Source: CAZVRZ01 sp964629965 (lineage in GTDB: Bacteria; Chloroflexota; Anaerolineae; Anaerolineales; UBA4823). From it: 44,151 nt of DNA. Below, one piece after another: positions 33,651-40,536 of this stretch. Within the stretch, counting starts at the first letter, position 1. The number at the start of each line of letters is the position of its first letter. The stretch covers positions 1 to 44,151 of the forward strand of contig CAZVRZ010000026.1 of the NCBI GenBank assembly GCA_964629965.1. The letters run 5' to 3'. The position numbers and the translations under genes are program-made. The notes beneath the pieces are model-generated. The model was not told the DNA's origin, did not search any database, and saw only the letters and a list, made by a program, of their open reading frames with translations.

Positions 33651-33712
33651 ATTCAGAATTTCCGGTATATAATAAACTTAGATAAAGTAAACCTTTACGA
33701 AAGGGGTTGAAA

Positions 33713-34384
33713 ATGAAAAAGAATATATGTTGGATTATAGTATTGGTAATCTTTTTTACGGCTTGCTCACCTAATCCCTCTGAAGGAACAATCCAAACCG
33801 CGATTGCCCAAACACAGGCAGCACAATCCACAAATACACCTACAATAGTACCAGCAACAGAAACCCCCATGCCTTTGCCAACCATAACCCCTATTAACCT
33901 GTTAGAAATAGATTTGGAGTCAATCTTGCTAGTTGAGGGCGATTTACCTCCTAACTACATTGGATCGGTGATTACAGATGAATTTTCAGACACAAAGTAT
34001 TGGAATTACCTACAAGACCGTAATGTTCCAAAACCAGACCGAATTATTAATTTTAAAATAGGATTAGCAGACGCGGAGGCGCCTGGTTATTCGCTCAATA
34101 ATGTTGTCATAATTCTTTACAACGACTACGCAAAAAGGGATATAACCTACGAAAATTTAATTGACGTATCAGAGTTTGTCTCTGATGAGGGTACTGTTAT
34201 TGAAGCGGACAACATTGGAGAAATAGCGACTGTGGCAACAGAACCAGGAACCTTTTACGGGTACAGGGAGCAATCTGTTGTTTTTACTCGTTGTAGCGCT
34301 GTTGTATATATGAGGACTATTGCGGATACCGAAAATTACGCCAAACGGCTTGATAACAGGTTATCCGAGCTAATCTGCCCATAA
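33713..34384 (+). CDS. Hypothetical lipoprotein
   Basis: This 223-residue protein has a lipoprotein signal (MKKNICWIIVLVIFFTAC, lipid cysteine C18) and then a Thr/Gln/Ala/Pro linker (IQTAIAQTQAAQ, TPTIVPATETPMPLPTITP). A globular domain of about 150 residues without a recognised fold follows. The linker style is common in Chloroflexota lipoproteins. ATG at 33713 follows AAAGGGG; a TTG at 33707 is in frame but less well placed. The protein would be attached to the outer face of the cytoplasmic membrane. It is followed by a clear terminator and is the last gene before the integrative element. Confidence 0.78.
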   Translation: MKKNICWIIVLVIFFTACSPNPSEGTIQTAIAQTQAAQSTNTPTIVPATETPMPLPTITPINLLEIDLESILLVEGDLPPNYIGSVITDEFSDTKYWNYLQDRNVPKPDRIINFKIGLADAEAPGYSLNNVVIILYNDYAKRDITYENLIDVSEFVSDEGTVIEADNIGEIATVATEPGTFYGYREQSVVFTRCSAVVYMRTIADTENYAKRLDNRLSELICP

Positions 34385-34436
34385 ATTCTTATCTTAGGAA
34401 GCTATATAGATTAGCTAGATAATAACCGTGATTTCA

Positions 34437-34465
34437 ACGCGTCTATCCCTGGTAGGCGCGTTTTA
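34437..34465 (+). terminator. Intrinsic terminator after the lipoprotein gene
   Basis: ACGCGTCTA and TAGGCGCGT form a 9-bp stem with one G-U pair and a 7-nt loop, followed by TTTTATT. Confidence 0.85.
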
Positions 34466-34468
34466 TTG

Positions 34469-34497
34469 TTGACTTTTACCCTGTTATTTGATAATAT
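34469..34497 (+). promoter_or_regulatory. Integrase promoter
   Basis: TTGACT (34469-34474) and TAATAT (34492-34497) are 17 bp apart, and TGA directly before the -10 gives an extended -10 element. It lies immediately after the lipoprotein terminator and drives the integrase gene. Confidence 0.7.
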
Positions 34498-34552
34498 TAC
34501 TTATGATAAAGTCTCTTATAGAAAGTCATTGTACGGAACAGGAGTGCAAGCC

Positions 34553-35467
34553 ATGACAAACCAGAACGCAATAACCCCCATAAACTCGGAACTGCAAACG
34601 ATCATTGAAACGGTGACAAACGGGCTGACTTCGGAAAACTCCCGCCGGGCATACGGGCGGGCGCTGGCCGACTTCCTGGCTTGGTATGCTCTGCAAGGCA
34701 AACCAGGATTGACGAAAGCGATTGTGAACCGTTATAAAACCGAAGTGTTAGAAACGGCTGGCCTATCGCCTGCAACCGTCAACCAGCGGCTTTCAGCAAT
34801 CCGCAAGCTGGCCCAGGAGGCAGCGGATAATGGATTGATCGACCAGACCATAGCAAACGGTGTTGCACGTGTGAAGGGTATCAAATCCGCCGGCGTTCGT
34901 GCTGGTAATTGGCTCACCAAAGAGCAAGCCCAGGCGCTTATAAACTCGCCTGACCTCACAACTCTAAAGGGTTTACGGGATAGGGCAATCCTGGCGGTTA
35001 TGTTGGGCGCTGGATTGCGGCGCTCTGAGGTTGTGGCACTGACATTCGATCATATACAGCAACGGGAAGGAAGATGGGTAATTGTTGACCTGGTAGGCAA
35101 AGGCAACCGGGTAAGAACCATCCCGATTCCCGCATGGTGTAAAGTTGCGCTGGATGAATGGGCGCTCACGGCTGGCATAGATTCCGGGCATGTTTTCCGG
35201 CCCATTCACAAAGGCGGCTTTATAACCGGCCCGGCCATGACTGCCCAGGCGATTCGTGATTTAGTAAGCCAGTACACGGGCGGGCAGGCAGCGGCTCACG
35301 ACCTGCGGCGAACGTTCGCAAAGCTGGCTCACAAGGGAGGCGCTGGATTAGACCAGATTCAATTATCGTTAGGGCATGCTTCACTCAAAACAACCGAACG
35401 TTATCTTGGTATCGAACAAAACTTGAATGATGCGCCCTGCGATCATTTAGGGTTGAAGCTGGATTGA
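34553..35467 (+). CDS. Tyrosine site-specific integrase
   Basis: This 304-residue integrase has a SAM-like core-binding domain (about 13-105) and a catalytic domain with R156 in AGLRRSEVVAL, K183 in VGKGNRVRTIPI, H249 and R252 in AAHDLRRTFAKL, H275 in LGHASLKTT and Y284 in ERYLGI. All are present, so it should be active in integration and excision. ATG at 34553 follows AGGAG by 8 bases. It is the first gene of the element and ends 93 nt before its own terminator. No tRNA gene is adjacent on the visible side, so the attachment site is unknown. Confidence 0.92.
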   Translation: MTNQNAITPINSELQTIIETVTNGLTSENSRRAYGRALADFLAWYALQGKPGLTKAIVNRYKTEVLETAGLSPATVNQRLSAIRKLAQEAADNGLIDQTIANGVARVKGIKSAGVRAGNWLTKEQAQALINSPDLTTLKGLRDRAILAVMLGAGLRRSEVVALTFDHIQQREGRWVIVDLVGKGNRVRTIPIPAWCKVALDEWALTAGIDSGHVFRPIHKGGFITGPAMTAQAIRDLVSQYTGGQAAAHDLRRTFAKLAHKGGAGLDQIQLSLGHASLKTTERYLGIEQNLNDAPCDHLGLKLD

Positions 35468-35560
35468 TCCCGCCTAACTTACAAAGCCGGGCTTGTCTAT
35501 GTCAAGTGTTTTTGCAGAATTGGCAGGGGATTGCAATTTTAATGAAACATTAATCTTTTT

Positions 35561-35577
35561 GGCGTAAACGCCTTTTT
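35561..35577 (+). terminator. Intrinsic terminator after the integrase
   Basis: GGCGTAAACGCC (35561-35572) is a short GC-rich hairpin followed directly by TTTTT. It separates the integrase from the next transcription unit. Confidence 0.75.
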
Positions 35578-35581
35578 CTTG

Positions 35582-35769
35582 TGATATAATGTATATATAA
35601 TGAAATGATGTTGTGCGTATGGCCGCCAACCAGCTGAAGTGAGCTTGTAACTCACTTGCAATTGTGGCAGGGGTTGGGATGGGAACGGAATTTGCCGCCC
35701 GTTTTCGTAGGATTTTACCTATGGAAACGGGCGCATTGCGTTTAATCAGTTGTTTTAAGGAGGTATACG
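35582..35769 (+). promoter_or_regulatory. Extended -10 promoter and structured leader before the RHH gene
   Basis: TGATATAAT (35582-35590) is an extended -10 element, so transcription should start near 35597. The leader of about 170 nt can fold. CCAACC (35626-35631) pairs with GGTTGG (35672-35677) and encloses AAGTGAG-CTTGTAA-CTCACTT (35637-35657). GCCCGTTTTC (35697-35706) pairs with GGAAACGGGC (35723-35732), with an inner TAGG/CCTA pair. AAGGAGG follows at 35758-35764. No U-run follows the last hairpin. Confidence 0.6.
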
Positions 35770-35934
35770 ATGAAAGATCAAATATTTGTGTTTCGTCTAG
35801 ACTCCGCCCAGCGCGAGGCGATCCGAGCCCTGGCCCGGCGGCTGGATAGAACTGAATCCGATGCTGTCCGGTTTGTTGTTCTGGCGGCGGCGCGGGAACT
35901 GGCCAGGGAGGTGAGCAATGAGCGAGCCGATTGA
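35770..35934 (+). CDS. Small ribbon-helix-helix DNA-binding protein
   Basis: This 54-residue protein reads MKDQIFVFRLDSAQREAIRA and continues LARRLDRTESDAVRFVVLAA before a charged tail. A beta strand, two helices and the turn between them fit the ribbon-helix-helix fold used by small repressors and by relaxosome accessory or copy-control proteins. A strong AAGGAGG stands 5 bases before the ATG. Its stop overlaps the next small frame. It follows a structured leader, so it is probably produced under tight control and may regulate replication or transfer of the element. Confidence 0.72.
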   Translation: MKDQIFVFRLDSAQREAIRALARRLDRTESDAVRFVVLAAARELAREVSNERAD

Positions 35935-36076
35935 CATTATCACGATTCCGATAAATAAACCCGTTGATCCCGATTATCACGAAACCCGCCGTAGACGGGC
36001 GCTAGCGCAGGTTTATCGACTGCTGGCCGGCTTGTCAGACTCCGCCCCGGTGGTGAAAAATGATAACCCCCAATAA
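35918..36076 (+). CDS. Small hypothetical protein (52 residues)
   Basis: The frame begins MSEPIDIITIPINKPVDPDY and has a basic stretch HETRRRRALAQVYRLLAGL. ATG at 35918 follows GGGAGGTGAGCA within the end of the ribbon-helix-helix gene. Overlaps of 17 nt on both sides suggest coupled translation. The function is unknown. Confidence 0.55.
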   Translation: MSEPIDIITIPINKPVDPDYHETRRRRALAQVYRLLAGLSDSAPVVKNDNPQ

Positions 36077-36215
36077 CCGCGCCCGGAGGCTTGAAAACAT
36101 AGTTGACACCCTGGCCGAATTGGGTCGCGTGATGATTGCAATTCGCTGTGAATCCCGCCCCGTTGATGAGGTGGATTCAAACCTGGAGGCAAATCATCAT
36201 GGGCACAGAAAATGA
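36060..36215 (+). CDS. Small hypothetical protein (51 residues)
   Basis: The frame begins MITPNNRARRLENIVDTLAE and predicts one amphipathic helix (LENIVDTLAELGRVMIAIR). It starts inside the end of the preceding 52-residue frame and ends inside the helicase gene, in a different frame from both. It has no good ribosome binding site of its own, so coupled translation is needed. It may instead be only a coupling frame. Confidence 0.45.
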   Translation: MITPNNRARRLENIVDTLAELGRVMIAIRCESRPVDEVDSNLEANHHGHRK

Positions 36216-37869
36216 AACCCCCGCCGTGGATTCGGCGGGGGTAACAATGGCGGGAATGTTGGACAGTGTTACATCTAATATTACCACAAAACGCGGTGGT
36301 GTCGGTATCGATTTAGACAGGTTCATAGCGGAGTTAAAATCCGAACGTGACTACTGGCCGAAACGTTACCAAGATTCCGACCCGTCATGTCCCCCGCCCG
36401 AATTGCCCACGCCTGATGAAATCCTAAAAATAGCGAAAGACGCCCCAACTTCCAAGCGCGGCGTTTACCTGCTGGCCCTAGCCGAATCCCTGGCCTATTC
36501 TGACGCGTTCACGGTGGGCGAATATGCCCGGCAAGCCAGCGCGGCCGGACTGTGTAACCAAGCCGATTTTAGGAAATCCGTTACCGAAGCCTGCAAAATT
36601 TTGGCGAATCTTTATCCAACCGAAGCCGCGCCCGGTATCCCTACCGATGATGAACTGGCCGAAACCTGGCGGGCGATGCACTCACAAACCGCTTACGGGT
36701 TGGGTGAATGGCGGCGGTACGACCGCGGAATCTGGCCGGCGGTAGAAGCTGATTTTATCGCCCGCGAAATTTTGGCGATCCTGGAATCGCAAAAACCACA
36801 CGGGATAAAGCCGAATGCGCGTCTACTCAATTCCGTGACTGAAATCGCCCGGCTGAAAGTGCGCGTTGACGATTCGCTGTGGGATGCCAATTGTGAACTG
36901 CTGGCCTGCCGGAATGGAACATTGAATATCCCCACGCGCAACCTACAAGAACATTCGCCCAAAAACTACCTGACTGCCGGCTTGGAAATAGACTATGATC
37001 CCCAAGCGGATGCCCCGAACTGGCGGCGTTTCTTGGATAGCACGGTGAGCAAAGCGGTTGAAAGTTTTTTGCAGGAATTTATCGGCTATTGCCTAACCCC
37101 TGATTGCAAATTTGAGATTGCAACATGGCTGTATGGCCCGCCTGGCGGCGGAAAGTCAACATTTATAACGGGGCCGGAATCGGTGCTTAGGCCGCGAGTG
37201 ACTCTGTTGAGCCTTGCAGATATTGAACGGTCGCGGTTTGCTCTCACCAACCTACCGGGTAAAACATTGGCGATATCCACGGAAAATCCGGGGATGTTCC
37301 TGCAAGCGACTAACCTGCTAAATGCGATCATTTCAGGTGAACCTGTCACAGTTGACCGCAAATTTCGCGACCCTATTAAGATCACCCCACAGGCAAAGTT
37401 ATGTTTCGCTATGAATGAGCTTCCCAGAGTGGCGGATGCCGGCAACGGATTATTCCGGCGGATTCAGGTGGTTTATTTTCCTGAGATCCCCGAAGCCAAC
37501 CGCGATCCCGATCTGAAAGAAAAAATCAAAACTGAGGGGGCCGGTATCCTGAATTGGGCGCTTGATGGGCTGGCCCGACTCCGCGACCGAAACCGGTTCG
37601 ATATTCCATCTGAGATCAAATCGGCTACCGCTGAATTTCAGGAAGCCAGCGACCCCGAGGCGGCGTTCGTGTCGGAAAAATGTTTGACCGGCGAAATCTA
37701 CCAGGTTCAGGCAAGCGCGCTATATAAAGCATATCGGGATTGGTGCGCCGAAAACGGTCACAGGTCGAAATCATCAACCGGCGTTGCCCAGGATTGGAAA
37801 CGACTTGGGTTTATTTGGGAACATGCCAGAACGGGCAGCGTTTGGCATGGCGTTGGGCTCAAAATGTGA
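36199..37869 (+). CDS. SF3 (D5/P4-type) helicase, probable replication initiator
   Basis: This 556-residue protein carries a D5_N-like region (about 150-300; AETWRAMHSQTAYGLGEWRR, CELLACRNGTLNI) and an SF3 helicase core. Walker A is LYGPPGGGKSTF (about 311-322), motif C is AKLCFAMNELPRV (about 399-411, with N406) and GLFRRIQVVYFP has the arginine finger. A small C-terminal DNA-binding domain ends the protein. No primase active site (AEP type) is visible in the N-terminal 150 residues, unlike many P4-family proteins. The start at 36199 follows GGAGG by 9 bases. It would unwind DNA at the element's origin, perhaps the TCACA repeats just downstream. Confidence 0.85.
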   Translation: MGTENETPAVDSAGVTMAGMLDSVTSNITTKRGGVGIDLDRFIAELKSERDYWPKRYQDSDPSCPPPELPTPDEILKIAKDAPTSKRGVYLLALAESLAYSDAFTVGEYARQASAAGLCNQADFRKSVTEACKILANLYPTEAAPGIPTDDELAETWRAMHSQTAYGLGEWRRYDRGIWPAVEADFIAREILAILESQKPHGIKPNARLLNSVTEIARLKVRVDDSLWDANCELLACRNGTLNIPTRNLQEHSPKNYLTAGLEIDYDPQADAPNWRRFLDSTVSKAVESFLQEFIGYCLTPDCKFEIATWLYGPPGGGKSTFITGPESVLRPRVTLLSLADIERSRFALTNLPGKTLAISTENPGMFLQATNLLNAIISGEPVTVDRKFRDPIKITPQAKLCFAMNELPRVADAGNGLFRRIQVVYFPEIPEANRDPDLKEKIKTEGAGILNWALDGLARLRDRNRFDIPSEIKSATAEFQEASDPEAAFVSEKCLTGEIYQVQASALYKAYRDWCAENGHRSKSSTGVAQDWKRLGFIWEHARTGSVWHGVGLKM

Positions 37870-37884
37870 CAGGTTTGCCTATTT

Positions 37885-37980
37885 AAGCTAAGCGCGAAGA
37901 TTCGCACATAAAAAAATAAAAAAAATGAAAATTGCAGTCTTAAATAGCGCAACCTATCACAGTCGTCACACGTTATCACA
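37885..37980. other. Candidate origin: A-rich stretch plus phased TCACA repeats
   Basis: After the helicase gene lie GCGAA-GA-TTCGC (a hairpin near 37894-37905), an A-rich run, and three direct TCACA repeats at 37957, 37966 and 37976. The repeats are spaced about one helical turn apart. This resembles an iteron plus AT-rich unwinding region. No gene lies in 37870-37999. Confidence 0.4.
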
Positions 37981-37999
37981 AAAATCTTGAGGTATATAC

Positions 38000-38338
38000 A
38001 TGCGATTTTACAGCGTAAAACATTTTGAAAAAATCTTGGATGATCCCCAGGGTGTCACCCCTGGCGACCTGATCCAATGTCACAAAATTATCGGTTGGGA
38101 GCATAAAGCGAAACGTTGCGGTAAAAAAAACCTTGCGATCCTAGAATCTTTGGTTGCAGAGATTGAAACGACCGGCGCGATATCCGAACAGACTACCCAG
38201 GCAGCACGGGCGATAATCACCCGCCTGCTGGATATCGCAGCGAAGCGGAGCAAACACGCCGCGGATAACTACGCCGATTATTTAGAATTTGAGGCGGCGG
38301 AATTTAATAAAATGATTTTTGGGGAGGACGATCTATGA
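38000..38338 (+). CDS. Hypothetical protein (112 residues)
   Basis: This 112-residue, mostly helical, soluble protein contains FYSVKHFEKILDDPQGVTPG, a basic patch (HKAKRCGKKNL) and an acidic tail (FNKMIFGEDDL). TTGAGGTATATAC provides the ribosome binding site. It overlaps the next gene by the four bases ATGA, so the two are translationally coupled. No domain is recognised. Its place after the candidate origin suggests a replication or partition accessory, which is not testable from sequence alone. Confidence 0.65.
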   Translation: MRFYSVKHFEKILDDPQGVTPGDLIQCHKIIGWEHKAKRCGKKNLAILESLVAEIETTGAISEQTTQAARAIITRLLDIAAKRSKHAADNYADYLEFEAAEFNKMIFGEDDL

Positions 38339-38556
38339 ACAAAACGAAAATTGTCGTTTTCGATTGCCCGCCCGAAGCACAGCAAGCATTGGAAGAATGG
38401 GCGAGGGCGCATGGTTGGGTAGTAGAAATTTTCGATTGGCCTGCGCTGGAAGTAGATTTAATCGCCTTTAAGGAAACTGCCAAAAAAGCGGCGCGGGAGC
38501 TTGCTTTAAGCGCTTGCAAAAGCCGGACAAAGCCTATCCGGTTTGAACCGGATTGA
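38335..38556 (+). CDS. Hypothetical protein (73 residues)
   Basis: This 73-residue protein starts MNKTKIVVFDCPPEAQQALE and has the pattern of one strand-helix-strand unit (WARAHGWVVEIFDWPALEVD) and a basic end. It overlaps the preceding gene by four bases. No family is recognised. Confidence 0.6.
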   Translation: MNKTKIVVFDCPPEAQQALEEWARAHGWVVEIFDWPALEVDLIAFKETAKKAARELALSACKSRTKPIRFEPD

Positions 38557-38607
38557 CAGGCGGTGGTAGGTTGCGCGGAATCGGGTTGATAGATAGAATT
38601 GTCTTAT

Positions 38608-38832
38608 ATGAGCAACGGAAACGATGAATGGCTCACAGTTTCAGAAGCAGCGTCCATGGCAGGTTATCACGCTGACCACGTTCGCCGGCTTATTCGAGCG
38701 GGCGAAATATCAGCCAAAAAATTTTCTATCGTCTGGCAAGTTAACCGAGAGTCGCTGCTGGCCTATCTTCAAAAAGCCGAAGCCTTAGGCGAAAGACGCG
38801 GCCCAAAGAAAAGTGACCACTCATCCTCTTGA
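38608..38832 (+). CDS. Excisionase-like helix-turn-helix protein
   Basis: This 74-residue protein has a MerR/excisionase-type helix-turn-helix: DEWLTVSEAASMAGYHADHV, then RRLIRAGEISAKKFSIVWQV and NRESLLAYL. This is the HTH_17 layout, in which the wing contacts DNA. ATG at 38608 is chosen; a TTG at 38599 is in frame. Neither has a good ribosome binding site. It probably binds the element's attachment site to favour excision by the tyrosine integrase, or represses transfer genes. It ends just before the second leader promoter. Confidence 0.78.
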   Translation: MSNGNDEWLTVSEAASMAGYHADHVRRLIRAGEISAKKFSIVWQVNRESLLAYLQKAEALGERRGPKKSDHSSS

Positions 38833-38839
38833 CAGTATA

Positions 38840-39029
38840 TGCTATAATTGTAGTTAGATAAGACATTTCATCCCCTAAAATCGCCCGTGAGAGTGTTACG
38901 AGCACAAACACGGGCTGACCCACAAGCCGGGTAAGCGGCTGGCAGGCTGAACCTATTTTATCATAGGCGCGCAACCCGAAACCGCTAAACCTGGCTACAG
39001 GTACAAGCGGTTTTTGTTTTGGAGGCGAT
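38840..39029 (+). ncRNA. Structured leader RNA ending in a terminator before the RBS
   Basis: TGCTATAAT (38840-38848) is an extended -10 element. The RNA of about 170 nt that follows can form several hairpins. These are CCCGTG/CACGGG (38884-38889 with 38909-38914), AGCCG/CGGCT (38925-38940) and CCTAT/ATAGG (38952-38967). Last comes a rho-independent terminator, AAACCGCT (38979-38986) with AGCGGTTT (39006-39013) and TTTTTGTTTT. The GGAGG of the next gene starts at 39021, right after the U-run. It could be an attenuator or a stand-alone small RNA. The family is not recognised. Confidence 0.68.
38979..39020 (+). terminator. Terminator (possible attenuator) upstream of membrane HTH gene
   Basis: An 8-bp stem AAACCGCT/AGCGGTTT with an inner CCTG-GCTA-CAGG hairpin is followed by TTTTTGTTTT. 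It lies between the leader promoter and the ribosome binding site, so read-through is needed to express the downstream genes from this promoter. Confidence 0.82.
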
Positions 39030-39773
39030 ATGAACACGTTAGACCGGATTGAAACAAGTTTAGTTGATGTGGTATCAAAGATTGCGCCCTGGTGCGCTCC
39101 CATTCCTACGGCGTTTTTGGTTGGGCGCGCGACCATCCTATATCTTGCGTGGCCCTGGCCCGTGGCGCTGGTCGCTGCAATTATCATCGAATGTTTAGGA
39201 TTAAGCGCAACGTCAACGGCATTGACCTTGTATGAGTACAACCAGGCGCGGCGAAAGAATGACTCTGGAGCGCCCTTCGGTTTGGCTCTGGCTCTGGTCA
39301 TGATTTACTTTGCGGTTGCAACCGGGCTGACCGTGGCGCTGGATATCTTCCCGACTTTGGCCCGCTATGCGCCGGCAATCTTCCCGACTCTCTCACTAAC
39401 AGGTATTACCGTCTTAGCTTTACGAGGCGATCATAAGCGGCGAATTGCAGTCATCGAAAACGAACGTTTGGAGCGTAAAGCGAACCGACAAACCAGCGTA
39501 AAGAAAGCGTCAATCCAGCCGACAATAGTAGACGGAAAAGTCAAAGAATTTACCGCATTACTTGACCTGGCGAAAGCTGGTCGTAAAGCTGCCCAGGATG
39601 CGCGAATTGACCGTTTACTTGACGTTTATAGAGACGATCCCTTTACCGGCCCGACTGAAGCGGGGCGCATGATCGGAGTATCACGGCAAACCGTCCATTC
39701 CTACTTGACCAGCCTGGAAAAATCCGGGCGCATTCACAAGAACGGGAACGGCGTTGAGATATTGGAGGTTTGA
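39030..39773 (+). CDS. Membrane-anchored helix-turn-helix protein
   Basis: This 247-residue protein has three or four membrane helices (about 27-70, FGLALALVMIYFAVATGLTV near 83-102, and APAIFPTLSLTGITVLAL near 114-131). A basic linker (about 135-165) leads to a C-terminal winged helix-turn-helix (PTEAGRMIGVSRQTVHSYLT, then SLEKSGRIHKNGNGVEILEV). GGAGG lies 5 bases before the start codon. The cytoplasmic DNA-binding domain tied to the membrane could bring the element's DNA to the translocase, or act as a membrane sensor-regulator. Small multi-helix membrane proteins of the Spd/DUF2637 kind occur beside TraB in actinomycete elements; the similarity is one of position only. Confidence 0.75.
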   Translation: MNTLDRIETSLVDVVSKIAPWCAPIPTAFLVGRATILYLAWPWPVALVAAIIIECLGLSATSTALTLYEYNQARRKNDSGAPFGLALALVMIYFAVATGLTVALDIFPTLARYAPAIFPTLSLTGITVLALRGDHKRRIAVIENERLERKANRQTSVKKASIQPTIVDGKVKEFTALLDLAKAGRKAAQDARIDRLLDVYRDDPFTGPTEAGRMIGVSRQTVHSYLTSLEKSGRIHKNGNGVEILEV

Positions 39774-39837
39774 AATATTATGATGACAAAAGAATAGTGG
39801 AAAACCAGAAATATCAGATATATATTTTCACAATTGT

Positions 39838-39862
39838 CCCTGAATAGTCAGGGTGCTTTTAT
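39838..39862 (+). terminator. Intrinsic terminator
   Basis: CCCTGA-ATAG-TCAGGG (39838-39853) is a perfect 6-bp hairpin followed by TGCTTTTAT. It separates the membrane HTH gene from the next gene. Confidence 0.7.
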
Positions 39863-39900
39863 CAGCTAAAAAATCTACAGGAAGTATAGGAGCGTTAAAA

Positions 39901-40167
39901 ATGACACAACAAATATTGCAGTCTAACGTGATGTTAACTACGGAGGTCCGACAGGAGTACACCGACTTATTGATCGAGGTGAATAAGGTGATCCGTGAAG
40001 CATTGCCGGCGGACAAGCGCGGTCTCTTTGACACGTTTGTTTGTACGCAAATCATATTGACCGCGTCTGACCCCTATGGCCTCACCCCCAGAGGGGAAAA
40101 GTCATTAAGGAAAATGGCGAACAAGATCAAGCGCGCGTTGGCTGTCAAGCCGGAAGAGAGCTGCTAG
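39901..40167 (+). CDS. Hypothetical protein (88 residues)
   Basis: This 88-residue protein begins MTQQILQSNVMLTTEVRQEY and is predicted helical, with a basic C-terminal half (RGEKSLRKMANKIKRALAVK). ATG at 39901 follows TAGGAGCGTTAAAA. It starts the final gene group, before the small membrane protein and the translocase. It may be a cytoplasmic accessory factor for transfer; no family is recognised. Confidence 0.6.
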   Translation: MTQQILQSNVMLTTEVRQEYTDLLIEVNKVIREALPADKRGLFDTFVCTQIILTASDPYGLTPRGEKSLRKMANKIKRALAVKPEESC

Positions 40168-40191
40168 GTTTGAAATATGGGAGGCGTGAAC

Positions 40192-40536
40192 ATGGGTAAA
40201 TTCCTGATAATCGTTTGTATCGTTATCGCTCTGTTGTTTAGCCTGGCCGGCATGGCAACCGCATTGACAAACGCCCAGGCTGGATTGGTGCAAGCCCAGG
40301 CGAATGCAGCCCAGACAAGTGCAAACCTGGCGACGCAATGTGTAAGCGGCTTAATGGTACTGGTTGCCCTGATTGCCGGCGGCGCGGTGGGTATGGCAAT
40401 AACACGATTCCGGGCAGGCAGGCAAGAGCTAATTGAAAAGCAAGGCGGAATCTATAGACTCCCTCCGCCCGTTGAAACCCTGGAGGTATCAGATTATGAA
40501 CCTGAAGATGTTTTATTCAAAACTTGGTTTTCTTAG
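40192..40536 (+). CDS. Small two-helix membrane protein
   Basis: This 114-residue protein has two membrane helices (FLIIVCIVIALLFSLAGMAT near 4-23 and VSGLMVLVALIAGGAVGMAI near 51-70). A Gln/Ala/Asn-rich outward loop between them (NAQAGLVQAQANAAQTSANL) resembles the translocase stalk in composition. ATG at 40192 follows GGGAGG. Its last 41 nt overlap the translocase gene in another frame, so the two are translationally linked. A direct partnership with the translocase in the membrane is a reasonable inference. Confidence 0.7.
   Translation: MGKFLIIVCIVIALLFSLAGMATALTNAQAGLVQAQANAAQTSANLATQCVSGLMVLVALIAGGAVGMAITRFRAGRQELIEKQGGIYRLPPPVETLEVSDYEPEDVLFKTWFS

Larger units (their letters stand above)
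33230..33652 (+). repeat. Duplicated unit R2, copy 2
   Basis: This is the second copy of the unit at 26583-27004, separated from it by about 6.2 kb that contain the IS91-type element and the cassette array. Here the upstream cysteine-protein gene is complete, so this copy looks ancestral. Confidence 0.85.

Noticed and set aside
35474..35980. 168-codon open frame on the minus strand
   Set aside because: It runs antisense over a terminator, promoter, leader and the RHH gene, and its translation is low in complexity and unlike a real protein.
38829..38848. TTGACA followed by TATAAT read as a -35/-10 pair
   Set aside because: The hexamers are only 8 bp apart. The TATAAT is better explained as an extended -10 (TGC before it).
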